A DNA stretch of 39,859 nucleotides from an uncultured Azonexus sp. (GCA_937983545.1 CALJZP010000250.1:1-39859); one strand, 5' to 3'. Positions 1-10,045 are shown, counted from the stretch's first letter. Notes: generated by a model not told the origin, from the sequence alone. Made by a program: numbers and translations.

Positions 1-486
1 GCGCTGGCCTGCACCGCCTTCCCCAACTGCATCGACGGCAGCACCCCATCGATGGACTTCCGCCACGCCTTTACCGTTTTCCGCGAACTGGGCGAAACCG
101 CCGACGGCCAGCCGCTCCCCGGTGAAGCACTGATCGCCATCCACTGGCTGCATCGCCTCGGCGCCCTGATCGTCGCCAGCCTGATCGCCTGCCTGGCCTG
201 GCGACTGCTGCGCCAGCCAGGCCTGCGCCGCTGGGGACAGGGATTGCTTGCCGTGCTGGCCCTGCAACTGGGTCTTGGCATCACCAACGTGCTCGCCGCC
301 TTGCCGCTTGCCATCGCTGTCGCTCACACCCTCGGCGCCGCGCTGTTGCTCGGCACGACGCTGGTTGTCAATCTGAAACTGGCCGGTGCAAGCCGGCGGA
401 CAATCGCTTCCCCAGGCCAAAGCATCCCCGTGGCAGAACAGGGAGCCGCCACATTGCAGCACTCGGCGACCATCCTGGCCGAATGA
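1..486 (+). CDS. COX15/CtaA family heme A synthase, C-terminal part (5' end outside window)
   Basis: Open in frame from base 1 (ALACTAFPNCIDGSTPSMDFRHAFTVFRELG...); IHWLHRLGALIV and VAHTLGAALLLGT helices with conserved His are typical of COX15/CtaA. Confidence 0.85.
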   Translation, partial: ALACTAFPNCIDGSTPSMDFRHAFTVFRELGETADGQPLPGEALIAIHWLHRLGALIVASLIACLAWRLLRQPGLRRWGQGLLAVLALQLGLGITNVLAALPLAIAVAHTLGAALLLGTTLVVNLKLAGASRRTIASPGQSIPVAEQGAATLQHSATILAE

Positions 487-528
487 GAGAAGCCGGCTCG
501 CCAGCGATCCCGATGGCGGTCAACAAAA

Positions 529-550
529 AAAACCCGCATCAAGCGGGTCT
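529..550 (-). terminator. Intrinsic terminator downstream of the DUF3597 gene
   Basis: aaaaaaaacccgcatcaagcgggtctt: GC stem acccgc/gcgggt followed by a T-tract when read on the minus strand. Confidence 0.65.
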
Positions 551-581
551 TCCCTATCCGGTCGCCCGGAGCGTGCGAGCC

Positions 582-962
582 TTACAGCAGGTCGGCCGGA
601 ATGTTGCCGCCATTGGCGGCCAGTTTCTGCAGAACGGTCTTGTGCAGCCACATGTTCATCTGCGCGGAGTCGCCCATCTTTTCCGCCGGGCAGCCCAACT
701 CGCCGGCCAGTTCCTTGCGGGCAGCCAGGCTGCTGTCCAGACCGAGCAGCTTGAGAAGATCGACGATCGACACCTTCCAGTTCAGCTTCTCGGGATGAGC
801 GCTGGCCAGGGATTCCATTTTCGCCATAACATCGACCACGCTGATCGCAACAGGGGCGGCTGGTGTGCTGGCCTGGATTTCAGTCGGCGCAGCCTCAGCG
901 GCAGCCGCCTTGTCTTCCCCACCAAAACCCAGCTTTGCCAGAATGCTACTGAAGATTCCCAT
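582..962 (-). CDS. DUF3597 domain-containing protein
   Basis: MGIFSSILAKLGFGG... VDVMAKMESLASAHPEKLNWKVSIVDLLKLLGLDSSLAARKELAGELG matches the DUF3597 pattern; start placed at the internal Met, not the ORF-track start. Confidence 0.8.
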   Translation of the reverse strand: MGIFSSILAKLGFGGEDKAAAAEAAPTEIQASTPAAPVAISVVDVMAKMESLASAHPEKLNWKVSIVDLLKLLGLDSSLAARKELAGELGCPAEKMGDSAQMNMWLHKTVLQKLAANGGNIPADLL

Positions 963-1196
963 ATCGACTCCTCTCGGTGAATGTCGCTCGGCGACACGAT
1001 GAATGAATATCGATGGTAGCCGGCTCATGTTGCCGATAGTGTGAATATTCTTTAAGCGATCTTTACAAAACCATGCCAAACAGAACATTGACCGGACCTC
1101 GTGTTCCGTCGCCATGCACGCACCCTGCTAGCCAGCAACCGCGTCCTGCGCTAAAGTCAGCCGCCTCACGCGCCCCCCGAACACGCCGTCTCTGCC

Positions 1197-1775
1197 TTGA
1201 AACCGCCTCCGTATCCGCTTCTTTCCCAAGCCTTGCAGGCTGTGAGATGTGCTTGCCATCATTGCCGCGCGTTCCTGAGCAGCCTGCCGTCGATACTCCT
1301 GCTGACGACCGCCCTTAGCCTCGCCGCACCCGCTTTTGCCCTTGGCGACGCACCGCTGCGAATTCTTTCGTCGTACATCGACAACAACGCCGATTGCTCC
1401 GAGCAGATCGCCGACTGGAACCGCAAGAACGGCAAACGGGCAATCGCCGGAGAGATTAGCCGCGATTTCTATTATCGCGTGCTGGGTTTCCTCGATTGGG
1501 GAGCCTGTGGTCGGCCATATTTCAGGCCGGTGTTCATCGAATTGCAGAAAATTTGGGCGATCTACTCGAATCGGCAGGTCACGGAGGCGGAATACACCGC
1601 CAAGGAAGCCGAATTGATCAACCTGCTGTTTTCCGCCCTGCAGGCCGGCGATGGTGGAGAGGCCATGGTCAGGCGCTACGAACAGACCATGGCCGCGAAA
1701 CTGATTCGCCTTGAGCCTGAACGCCAGTTCTTCAATTGCACCTATTTCGGCGACCAGCCGAAATGCACCGATTGA
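1197..1775 (+). CDS. Hypothetical exported protein
   Basis: 192-aa ORF with hydrophobic signal-like segment (SSLPSILLLTTALSLAAPAFA); no family recognised. Start codon uncertain. Confidence 0.6.
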   Translation: MKPPPYPLLSQALQAVRCACHHCRAFLSSLPSILLLTTALSLAAPAFALGDAPLRILSSYIDNNADCSEQIADWNRKNGKRAIAGEISRDFYYRVLGFLDWGACGRPYFRPVFIELQKIWAIYSNRQVTEAEYTAKEAELINLLFSALQAGDGGEAMVRRYEQTMAAKLIRLEPERQFFNCTYFGDQPKCTD

Positions 1776-1853
1776 ACGACGCGACAATCCCCGCCGACTG
1801 CCGGCAGCCGTGATAAATTCGCTCCCGACCAGAAATTGAATCCCAAGGCAGCA

Positions 1854-4283
1854 ATGAACGACCAATTCGATCTTTTCTCTCCCGACGCCAAGCTGAAAGC
1901 CGAAGAGCAGCAGCCGGCCACCCCGGAAGCCCCGCCCCAGACCCTTACCGAATCGACGGATGAGCCGCTAGTCGTGGCGAACGAGCCGACGGGCGAAGAC
2001 GACATCCTGTCCGCCGGCGAGCCGCCCGAACTGCCGCCGGCCGCCAGCGGCCCGGCCGACGACATTCCGCCGCCGGCCGACTACGCCGCCCGCCGCTATC
2101 TCGAATACGCGATGAGTGTCGTCACCGGCCGCGCCCTGCCCTCGGTGGCCGACGGCCAGAAGCCGGTGCAGCGCCGCATCCTGTACGCCATGCACCGCAT
2201 GGGCCTGTACCGCAGCCCCAAGCATGTGAAGTCAGCCCGCGTCGTCGGCGACGTGATCGGTAAATACCACCCGCACGGCGATTCGTCGGTCTACGATGCC
2301 ATGGTCCGCATGGCGCAGGACTGGAGCCTGCGCTACCCCATCGTCGACGGCCAGGGCAATTTCGGCTCGCGGGACGGCGACAACGCCGCCGCCATGCGTT
2401 ACACCGAAGCCCGCCTGACGCCCATCGCCGAACTGCTGCTGTCCGAACTCGACGAAGGCACGGTGGACTGGAAGCCGAACTACGACGGCGTCAACGACGA
2501 ACCCTGCCTGCTCCCCGCCCGCCTGCCCTTCTGTCTGCTCAACGGCGCGTCCGGTATCGCGGTCGGCATGGCCACCGAAATCCCGGCGCATAACCTGCGC
2601 GAAGTGGCCAACGCCGCCGTCAACCTGATCCGCAATCCGGAAACCAGCGAGGACGACGTGCTGGCGATGATCCCCGGCCCAGATTACCCGGGCGGCGCGC
2701 AGATCATCTCGTCGCCCGAGGAAATCGCCGCCACCTACCGCAGCGGCCGTGGCAGCCTGCGCGTGCGCGCCAAATGGAAGATCGAACCGCTGGCCCGCGG
2801 CCAGTGGCGCCTGGTCATCACCGAGCTGCCGCCCGGCGTGTCGACCGCCACGGTGATGTCGGAAATCGAAGCCTGCTCCAACCCGGTGGCCAAGGAAAAG
2901 GCCGGCAAGAAGGTATTCACGCCGGAACAGCTCAACCTGAAAGCTGCCTTCCTGTCGGCCATTTCGGAATCCGGCGTGCGCGACGAATCGGGCAAGGAAC
3001 ACGATGTCCGCCTGGTCATCGAACCGGCCTCGTCGCGCCAGGGCCAGGACGACCTGGTCCGCCTGCTGCTCGCCCATACCAGCCTGGAAACGAACGCCTC
3101 GATCAACCTCACCGTGCTCGGCGTCGCCGGGGCGCCGCGCCAGGCCTCGCTGTATTCGATCATCGCCGAGTGGTGCCGCTTCCGGCTCACCACTGTCGAG
3201 CGCCGTACCCGGCATCGCCTGAGCGCCGCCGAAAAACGCATCCACATCCTCGAAGGCCGGCAGGCCATCCTGCTCGACATCGACCGCGTCATCAAGGTCA
3301 TCCGCGAATCGGACGATCCCAAGGCCGACCTTATTGCCCACTTCAAGCTCTCCGACATCCAGGCCGAGGACATCCTGGAAATCCGACTGCGCCAGCTGGC
3401 GCGTCTGGAAGGCATCAAGATCGGAGAGGAGTTGGCCAAACTGCGTGAGGAAGCAGCCGGACTGAACAAGCTGCTCGACTCCGAAGACGCCCTGCGCGCC
3501 TGCGTCGCCACTGAAATCGAGGCCGACGCCAAGAAATACGGCGACGACCGCCGCACACTGATCGAAGCCGACGCCAAGGTCACGCTGTCCGACACCAAGA
3601 GCCTGTCGATCCCGGACGAACCGACCACGCTGATCGTTTCCAAGCACGGCTGGCTGCGCTCGCGCTCGGGCCACAACATCGACCCGACCCAGCTCACCTT
3701 CCGTTCCGGCGACAGCCTGCTCGCCTGCATCCCGTGCCGCACCGTCGATGCGCTGATCATCCTCGACCACCTGGGTCGCGCCTATTCCATCCCGGCCGCC
3801 GACATTCCCGGCGGCAAGGGCGATGGCGTGCCGGCCACCTCGCTGGTCGAGTTCCAGGATGGAGGGAAACTGAGCCTGGCGCACGCGGTAGCCAACGACA
3901 AGCTCTATCTGGTCGCCAGCGACGGCGGTTACGGCTTCCGCGCCAAGGGCGAGGACTTCCTGTCGCGCGGCAAGGCCGGCAAGGCTTTCCTGACCTTGGG
4001 CGAAGGGGAATCCCCGGCCATCTTCCAGCCGGCGCCGCTTGCTGGCGACATCGCCTGCCTCACGCGCGATGGCCGTGCCCTGGTTTTTGCTATCGACGAA
4101 GTCCGCCAACTCGCCAAGGGGCGCGGCCTGAAGTTGATCGACGCCGATCCAGGCAAGACGGCGCTGGAGGAAATCATTCCAGTCGTTGACGGTGTCGCCG
4201 GCAGGCTCAAGGGCGAACGCCTGGAAACCTGTCGCGGCAACCGGGGTGGCAAGGGCAAGCCGATCAAGACGCCGCGCAAATAA
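1854..4283 (+). CDS. parC: DNA topoisomerase IV subunit A
   Basis: [60 protein letters not shown]; active-site region [19 protein letters not shown]. Start at MNDQFDLF (1854) preferred over 1836. Confidence 0.95.
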   Translation: MNDQFDLFSPDAKLKAEEQQPATPEAPPQTLTESTDEPLVVANEPTGEDDILSAGEPPELPPAASGPADDIPPPADYAARRYLEYAMSVVTGRALPSVADGQKPVQRRILYAMHRMGLYRSPKHVKSARVVGDVIGKYHPHGDSSVYDAMVRMAQDWSLRYPIVDGQGNFGSRDGDNAAAMRYTEARLTPIAELLLSELDEGTVDWKPNYDGVNDEPCLLPARLPFCLLNGASGIAVGMATEIPAHNLREVANAAVNLIRNPETSEDDVLAMIPGPDYPGGAQIISSPEEIAATYRSGRGSLRVRAKWKIEPLARGQWRLVITELPPGVSTATVMSEIEACSNPVAKEKAGKKVFTPEQLNLKAAFLSAISESGVRDESGKEHDVRLVIEPASSRQGQDDLVRLLLAHTSLETNASINLTVLGVAGAPRQASLYSIIAEWCRFRLTTVERRTRHRLSAAEKRIHILEGRQAILLDIDRVIKVIRESDDPKADLIAHFKLSDIQAEDILEIRLRQLARLEGIKIGEELAKLREEAAGLNKLLDSEDALRACVATEIEADAKKYGDDRRTLIEADAKVTLSDTKSLSIPDEPTTLIVSKHGWLRSRSGHNIDPTQLTFRSGDSLLACIPCRTVDALIILDHLGRAYSIPAADIPGGKGDGVPATSLVEFQDGGKLSLAHAVANDKLYLVASDGGYGFRAKGEDFLSRGKAGKAFLTLGEGESPAIFQPAPLAGDIACLTRDGRALVFAIDEVRQLAKGRGLKLIDADPGKTALEEIIPVVDGVAGRLKGERLETCRGNRGGKGKPIKTPRK

Positions 4284-4287
4284 AAAA

Positions 4288-4307
4288 ACCGAGGCGCAGG
4301 CCTCGGT
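4288..4307. terminator. Bidirectional intrinsic terminator after parC
   Basis: accgaggc-gcag-gcctcggt perfect 8-bp stem, A-tract on the 5' side, directly after the parC stop. Confidence 0.75.
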
Positions 4308-4332
4308 TCGTCGCGACCGTGCTTCAGGCGGA

Positions 4333-4512
4333 TCAGGCGGATTTCGCCTCTTTATGCATCACTTCAACCTCCTCGTGTTCCCACTCCTTGATGGTGTCGG
4401 AAACCAGGCGGGCCTTTTCGTGCGGATCAGGCTGGTGGTGATGTTCGGCGGCGAAAGTTTCCAGTGCATCGTGGATCGCTTCGGCCTTGCTATGGGCATG
4501 GTTGTGGGGCAT
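4333..4512 (-). CDS. Small His-rich hypothetical protein (59 aa)
   Basis: MPHNHAHSKAEAIHDALETFAAEHHHQPDPHEKARLVSDTIKEWEHEEVEVMHKEAKSA, preceded by an aaaggag-type SD; convergent with parC. Confidence 0.6.
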   Translation of the reverse strand: MPHNHAHSKAEAIHDALETFAAEHHHQPDPHEKARLVSDTIKEWEHEEVEVMHKEAKSA

Positions 4513-4540
4513 GAACAACTCCTTTCCGGAAAAAGCAAAG

Positions 4541-4571
4541 AAAAAGCCCCTGGTTCTACCAAGGGCTTTTT
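4541..4571 (-). terminator. Intrinsic terminator downstream of the phasin gene
   Basis: aaaaagcccctggttctaccaagggcttttt: stem aaaaagccc/gggcttttt with flanking A/T tracts. Confidence 0.8.
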
Positions 4572-4626
4572 CGGTAGCAGCTACGAGCAAACCCGGCTGC
4601 TTCAAGCGGCATGAAAGCCCCTGGAT

Positions 4627-5181
4627 TTAGGCAGCCTTCTTGGCGGCAGCCTTCGGAGCAGCAACGTTGGCGGCCTTCAGGGTGGCGCTGGTAGCGGCGG
4701 CAACGCTGGCTTCGGCAACTTCGGCAGCCTGCTTGGCAGCCTTGTTGAGGCCTTCGTAAGCTTCGTTGGCGGTCTTGATCGCAGTCTTGACGGCGGCGAC
4801 GGCAACTTCGGAACCGGCCGGAGCGGATTCGAGCGCCTTTTCAACCAAGCCGGAAACCTTGGCGTTGGTTTCAGCAACGTGCGATTCGACTTCCTTGGCG
4901 ATCTTGTCCTTGGTCTCGGACGCAATGGCGATCACGTTGCGGGAGTATTCCATGCCCTTTTCCAGCGACGGGGCGGCCAGTTCCTTCTGGATGGAAACCA
5001 GGGATTGGACGTCCTTGGCACCCAGCAGGGTGGTGACATTGGACAGGGTGGCTTCGAAAACGGAACGGCTGGCCGCCAGATTCAGCAGGACCAGGCGCTC
5101 GATACCGTCGAACGTGGTGTTGGCGAAGAACAGGGCGAAATTGAAGCCGGACTTGGCGAAATCTTCGGGTTTGGTGAACAT
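4627..5181 (-). CDS. Phasin family protein (polyhydroxyalkanoate granule-associated)
   Basis: Helical Ala-rich protein with phasin-like N-terminus (FAKSGFNFALFFANTTFDGIERLVLLNLAASRSVFE) and AAPKAAAKKAA tail. Confidence 0.85.
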   Translation of the reverse strand: MFTKPEDFAKSGFNFALFFANTTFDGIERLVLLNLAASRSVFEATLSNVTTLLGAKDVQSLVSIQKELAAPSLEKGMEYSRNVIAIASETKDKIAKEVESHVAETNAKVSGLVEKALESAPAGSEVAVAAVKTAIKTANEAYEGLNKAAKQAAEVAEASVAAATSATLKAANVAAPKAAAKKAA

Positions 5182-5227
5182 GGCGCTTCTCCTGGGGTTG
5201 GGGTGATTTTGTTGCCGTGGTCATTTA

Positions 5228-5299
5228 TGTTGCACCGCAGCATGACTCAATTCTAATCACAGAAAAGCGAATGTCAAGCACTTTTGTGCAGCGCAACAA
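5228..5299. promoter_or_regulatory. Two TGC-N3-GCA inverted elements upstream of the phasin gene (candidate PhaR-type sites)
   Basis: TGTTGCaccGCAGCA (5228-5242) and TTGTGCagcGCAACAA (5284-5299). Confidence 0.35.
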
Positions 5300-5332
5300 T
5301 ATCTTAACGAAGCGCCGAAAAACCGCTTTCTT

Positions 5333-6124
5333 TCAAAGCGCCACGCCATCCAGCCCCAATGCATCGAGGATTCTGGTCATCGCTTCCGCAGCCCCGAGCG
5401 GCAGGTAGAAGTCCACCATGTCGCTCAACTGCGTTCGCGCCGGGTTGATCTCGACCGTCGGGATGCCACTCCCGGCTGCGAGGACCACCGGCTGCACGAT
5501 ATAAGGGAAGATGCTCGAGGTGCCGATGCTGAAGACAATGTCGAAGCCCTCCTGAAAGGCATCGATGAATCGGTCGAGTTCATGCTCGGGCAAGGCCTCG
5601 CCAAACAACACCACCTTGGGCCGCTGCACACCGCCACAGGAGGGGCAGCGCGGCGGCACCTCCCGCCGGCTCATGTCGCCCGCCACCTCTTCGCGGCCGC
5701 AGGCGGTGCAAGCCAGCTCCTGCAAGTTGCCGTGTATCTCGACGATATCCGTACTGCCGGCGGCGCGATGCAGCCCGTCGACATTCTGTGTGAACACCAT
5801 CACCCGCTCCAGGTGGCGCTCGAGCCGGGCAATGGCCCGATGCGCCGCGTTGGGTCGGGCACCGCGACAGTTTTCCTCGATCTGGATCAGGTATTTCCAG
5901 GTGATATCCGGCCTTGCGGAAAAGACATCGCCGGATAGCGCCTCCTCTATGCGCAGACCTTCATCGGTGATTTCGCTGTCGTAAAGCCCTCCGACACCGC
6001 GGTAGGTCGGCAGGCCGGAATCGGCGGAAATCCCCGCACCGGTAATGAACAAGGCGCGTCTGGCGCCTTCGAGATGTCGCGCAATGGCCGATATGCCGGC
6101 CTCGATACGGGCCTCGTCAGTCAT
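5333..6124 (-). CDS. SIR2 family NAD-dependent protein deacylase
   Basis: ALFITGAGISADSGLPTYRG; FTQNVDGLHRAAG; HGNLQELACTACG...CPSCGGVQRPKVVLFGE (Zn Cys4). Confidence 0.93.
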   Translation of the reverse strand: MTDEARIEAGISAIARHLEGARRALFITGAGISADSGLPTYRGVGGLYDSEITDEGLRIEEALSGDVFSARPDITWKYLIQIEENCRGARPNAAHRAIARLERHLERVMVFTQNVDGLHRAAGSTDIVEIHGNLQELACTACGREEVAGDMSRREVPPRCPSCGGVQRPKVVLFGEALPEHELDRFIDAFQEGFDIVFSIGTSSIFPYIVQPVVLAAGSGIPTVEINPARTQLSDMVDFYLPLGAAEAMTRILDALGLDGVAL

Positions 6125-6139
6125 TTTCCGATACCCGCC

Positions 6140-6529
6140 TTACTGGATCAGGAATTTTGTGAACAGGACTTCCTTGACACCCGTTTTCCGGTCTTCATGG
6201 ATGATGTGGTTGCTCAGATCGATGATTTCCTCGACCAGCTCCTTTTTTCCCTGCAGCGTGCGCAGATGCCCTTCGTCCTTGCCCGACATCAGCAGAATGA
6301 TTTCATGCTGGATCTTGGGTTTATAGACCATCAATTCATGCATGGCCTCCGGCGTTCCAGTCTCGAAAATAAGGCCGAACTGGACGTAGGAATTGCCACC
6401 CAGATTGAAGGTGAAGACCATCGGTTCCGGAGCGCCGCCCCCCCCGTCCGATGCCGTCGCCAAAGGGCACCCCAGACTGAGGAGAATGACGCCCAACGCC
6501 AGAATTGCCTTGTGTATCCGGATTATCAT
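6140..6529 (-). CDS. FliL-like protein with signal peptide-like N-terminus
   Basis: PMVFTFNLGGNSYVQFGLIFETGTPEAMHELMVYKPKIQHEIILLMSGKDEGHLRTLQGKKELVEEIIDLSN resembles the FliL periplasmic domain. Confidence 0.75.
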   Translation of the reverse strand: MIIRIHKAILALGVILLSLGCPLATASDGGGGAPEPMVFTFNLGGNSYVQFGLIFETGTPEAMHELMVYKPKIQHEIILLMSGKDEGHLRTLQGKKELVEEIIDLSNHIIHEDRKTGVKEVLFTKFLIQ

Positions 6530-6617
6530 CGGAATGAATGCCTTGAATTCAGGTTTTGTCTTGCTGTTCGAAACGCCTGTTATACCGCCTGAAGATGAAA
6601 ATAGCCACCGGAACGCC

Positions 6618-8630
6618 TCATAGTCCCTGCGGCTCCAGCTTCAACCAGACAGTAAAGCTGGCCCCCTTGCCCGGTGCGCTCTGCGCCGTGATCCGCCCGC
6701 CGTAACGCTCAACCAGCGCCTGGCTGACCCACAGCCCCAGACCGTTACCTCCCGGCTTCTTGGCCGTGAAGAAGGGTTTGAACAGCTGCATCAGGTCGGC
6801 CTCGCTGATCCCCGGGCCCGAATCGGAGACGATCAGCCGGATGCCGAGCGGCATGTCGGCCTCGTCCCAATCCTCGACGCAAATCTTCAGTACGCCGCCG
6901 TTCGGCATGGCCTGGATGGCGTTGACGAAAAGATTGATGACGACCTGCTGCAACTCGTTCTTGTTGCAGACGATCCGTCGGGTCGAATCGATGTGCTGTT
7001 CGATCGCAATATCGCCCTTGTTGAGCAGATGGCGTACCAGCAGCAAGCAATCCTGTAGCAATACCGACGTATCGACCGGTTCCAGATAGCCGACATAATC
7101 CTGCGGGCGGGCGAATTGCAGCAGCTTGGCGACAATCAGCCGGATACGCTGGACCTGCTCGTGGATCAGCTTGATTTCATGCGCCACCGGCTCGGTCCGC
7201 GGCCCGAGCACATCGCGCAGCACATCGAGATTGCCCTGGACGACGGCGATCGGATTGTTGATTTCGTGCGCCACCCCTGCCGTCAGCTGGCCGATGGCCG
7301 CCAGTTTTTCATTCATCACCAGTTGCGACTGGGCCGCCTTGAGATCCGCCACGGCCCGTTCCAGTTCGGCCGTCCGCTCGGCGACCTTGACATCGAGCGA
7401 CTCGCCCCAGCGCTTCAAGGAGCCCGCCTGCGCCTGCAACTGATCGAGCAGACGATCGAAGTGGGCGGCCATGACGCCCAGTTCGTCAGCGCTCTCGACA
7501 TTGCCGACCCGGGCATCGTGATCGCCCTGCTCGATGGCCGTCATCGTCGCGTGCATGCGCTCGATGGGCTTGAAGACGCGCCGCGCCGAAATGACCGCAA
7601 ACGCGCCGGCCAGAATCATGGCCAGCACAAAAAACACCGCCACGGCAGCGAATGCATGCCAGCGCGCCTTGATGAAAGGTTCCTCGAGAAAGCCGACGTA
7701 CAGCATGCCGATACGCTGCTGCCGGCCGTCGAGCAACGGCTCGTAGGCCGAGACATACCAGTCGCTGACGACGAAGGCACGGTCCAGCCAGGTTCGTCCC
7801 TTGTCGAGGACCGTTTCGCGTACGGCAGCAGACACGCGCGTACCGATGGCCCGGGTATCACCGAACAGGCGCACGTTGGTCGCCACGCGCACATCGCCCA
7901 GGAACAGCGTTGCCGTGCCAGCGCTGCCGAAAGGCAAGGCGCCGTCGGGATAGACGATGGCATTCAGGTTGTCGATGAAATCCAGATTCTTGTTGAGCAG
8001 CACCCCGCCCTCCAGCACGCCGATCAGGCGCCCGGAGGCGTCGAATACCGGGGCGGCCGAATGAATGACGATGCCGCGATCCTCGGTTTCCCGCCTATCG
8101 GGTTTGGCATTGGGTGTCGGGACGATCGCCGTCCTCGCGAATACAGCAAGCCCCGGCCTGATCGACTCGAGCTGCTCGGCCGAAAACACTTCGGTCACCG
8201 TGCGTTCGCTGCCGGCCAGCGCCGACGCGACAACCGGCCATTGCCCGGCAAGCCGCCGCCCGCCTTCCACATCCATGAAGCGCAGGAAATCGAGTTTGCG
8301 CTCCCCTTGCATCGCAGCAAGCGTGTCGGCCACGGCCGGCGCCGGCGAGCCGGCATGATGCGCCAGGATGCGCAGCAGACGATCCGAGCTGGCCAGGCTG
8401 GTGACCGAGCGTCCGACCCCTTCGGTCACCCGTTCGTAATAGCCGTGTGCCACCGCGAGATCGCTGCGTACCTTGGTCACCAGGAGTTGATCGAAATAAC
8501 CGCCACCCCAATAGGCCAGCGCGGCCATGATCAGCGGCAGGACAACCCCGAGCGGCACCAGCGCCAGCAGCAGCAGGCGCGCCCGGATCGACCGGTCGGG
8601 GTGAAGGATCAGAGGCCCCAGGCCTGACAT
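6618..8630 (-). CDS. Sensor histidine kinase (extracytoplasmic Cache-like domain, HAMP, HisKA, HATPase_c)
   Basis: Two TM segments, HAMP-like RRVFKPIERMHATMTAIEQGDHDARV, H-box LTAGVAHEINNPIAVVQGNLDVL, N/G boxes VVINLFVNAIQAMPNGG, DSGPGIS, GNGLGLWVSQALV. Confidence 0.9.
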   Translation of the reverse strand: MSGLGPLILHPDRSIRARLLLLALVPLGVVLPLIMAALAYWGGGYFDQLLVTKVRSDLAVAHGYYERVTEGVGRSVTSLASSDRLLRILAHHAGSPAPAVADTLAAMQGERKLDFLRFMDVEGGRRLAGQWPVVASALAGSERTVTEVFSAEQLESIRPGLAVFARTAIVPTPNAKPDRRETEDRGIVIHSAAPVFDASGRLIGVLEGGVLLNKNLDFIDNLNAIVYPDGALPFGSAGTATLFLGDVRVATNVRLFGDTRAIGTRVSAAVRETVLDKGRTWLDRAFVVSDWYVSAYEPLLDGRQQRIGMLYVGFLEEPFIKARWHAFAAVAVFFVLAMILAGAFAVISARRVFKPIERMHATMTAIEQGDHDARVGNVESADELGVMAAHFDRLLDQLQAQAGSLKRWGESLDVKVAERTAELERAVADLKAAQSQLVMNEKLAAIGQLTAGVAHEINNPIAVVQGNLDVLRDVLGPRTEPVAHEIKLIHEQVQRIRLIVAKLLQFARPQDYVGYLEPVDTSVLLQDCLLLVRHLLNKGDIAIEQHIDSTRRIVCNKNELQQVVINLFVNAIQAMPNGGVLKICVEDWDEADMPLGIRLIVSDSGPGISEADLMQLFKPFFTAKKPGGNGLGLWVSQALVERYGGRITAQSAPGKGASFTVWLKLEPQGL

Positions 8631-9988
8631 TTGCGATCCATGGTCTTGCGCGAGATGCCCAGCCGTCGGCTGGCTTCCGACTTGTTGCCGTCGCAGGCCG
8701 CCAGAACGGCCAGAATGTGCCGTTTCTCCACCGCCTCCAGCGTTTCGTCGGTACCGGCCGGCGCGTGAATCGCATTACTCGCCTCCGGCTCCGGCCCGAT
8801 GTCGAACCAGCCGAGAATCAGCGAACGCTCGACCAGGTTGCGCAACTCGCGGACATTGCCCGGCCAGTCGTAATCCGCCATGCGGGCCAGCGTGCGCGGA
8901 TCGAGCGCCAGGGGCGGCACGCCCAGGTTCGGCCCCAGCAGGCCGGTAAAGTGCCCGACCAGCAGGGGGATGTCTTCCGGCCGTTCGCGCAGCGGCGGCA
9001 GGGTTACCTCGAGAACCTGCAGGCGATAGTAGAGATCCTGGCGGAACCGCTGGGCCGCCACCTCGGCTTTCAAATCCCGGTTGGTCGCGGCGATGACGCG
9101 CACATCCACTGCCACTTCCTGCTCCGAACCGACCGGACGGATACGCCGCTCTTCCAGCACCCGCAGCAACTTGGCCTGGGCGGCCGGCGGCAACTCCGAA
9201 ATTTCGTCGAGAAACAGGGTACCGCCCCGGGCGTAGTAAAAAAGGCCCTCGCGGCTCTGCTGGGCGCCGGTGTACGCGCCCTTGATGTGGCCGAACAGTT
9301 CGGATTCGATCAGCTCGGCCGAAATGGCCGCGCAATTGACCGGCACGAACGGTCCGTCGGCGCGCTTGCTCATGCGGTGCAAGGCGCGGGCGGCCACTTC
9401 CTTGCCGGTACCCGACTCGCCGCTGAGCAGCACTGTGGCCGGAGTCGGCGCGATGCGACGCAAGCGGTCGCAAACCCTGAGCATGACCTCGGACTGACCG
9501 ACAACACCCTCCACATCGGCGGCGTGGGTGCTGACCTCGCGGCGCAGGACGAAATTCTCGCGAGCCAGCTGCGAACGCTCGAAACAGCGCTGGATCGCGT
9601 TGAGCGCCTGGGCCAGCGAAAACGGCTTGAGCAGAAAATCCGCCGCGCCGGCACGCAGCGCATCGATGGCCGTGTCGAGATCGGCGTAGGCGGTCATCAT
9701 CACCACATCACCGGCGAACCCGTCCTGACGCAGTTCGTGCAGCCAATCGATACCGGATACGCCCGGCAAGGCAATGTCGAGGACGATCAGGTCGTAGCGG
9801 TTGCGCCGGAAAAGCGAGCGGGCGGCTTCAACGCTGTCGGCGCAATCGACCAGCCCGCAGCGCGAACTCAGCGCCCGCTGCAGGAAGCTGACCATCCCCG
9901 GTTCGTCGTCGACCACCAGTACCGAATAATGCAACCAGGGTGCCTCGTTCCTGCCCGCCAAGCTTTCTTCCATGTTTCCGCCATGCAT
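8609..9988 (-). CDS. Sigma-54-dependent NtrC-family response regulator
   Basis: REC (VLVVDDEPGM, LIVLDIALPGVSG), AAA+ Walker A GESGTGKE, GAYTGA loop, FLDEISELPPAAQAKLLRVLEE, C-terminal Fis-type HTH. Overlaps the kinase start by 22 bp. Confidence 0.95.
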   Translation of the reverse strand: MHGGNMEESLAGRNEAPWLHYSVLVVDDEPGMVSFLQRALSSRCGLVDCADSVEAARSLFRRNRYDLIVLDIALPGVSGIDWLHELRQDGFAGDVVMMTAYADLDTAIDALRAGAADFLLKPFSLAQALNAIQRCFERSQLARENFVLRREVSTHAADVEGVVGQSEVMLRVCDRLRRIAPTPATVLLSGESGTGKEVAARALHRMSKRADGPFVPVNCAAISAELIESELFGHIKGAYTGAQQSREGLFYYARGGTLFLDEISELPPAAQAKLLRVLEERRIRPVGSEQEVAVDVRVIAATNRDLKAEVAAQRFRQDLYYRLQVLEVTLPPLRERPEDIPLLVGHFTGLLGPNLGVPPLALDPRTLARMADYDWPGNVRELRNLVERSLILGWFDIGPEPEASNAIHAPAGTDETLEAVEKRHILAVLAACDGNKSEASRRLGISRKTMDRKCQAWGL

Positions 9989-10045
9989 CGTCTCGTTTCC
10001 CCCGCTGCGATTTTCGCACGCCTCGCCCCTCGGCGGTTACGTCAC

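Noticed and set aside
2232-4109. 625-aa minus-strand ORF antisense to parC
   Set aside because: Lies entirely within parC; low-complexity translation typical of codon-bias shadow ORFs.
7116-8627. 503-aa plus-strand ORF antisense to the histidine kinase
   Set aside because: Shadow ORF; the minus strand has all kinase motifs.
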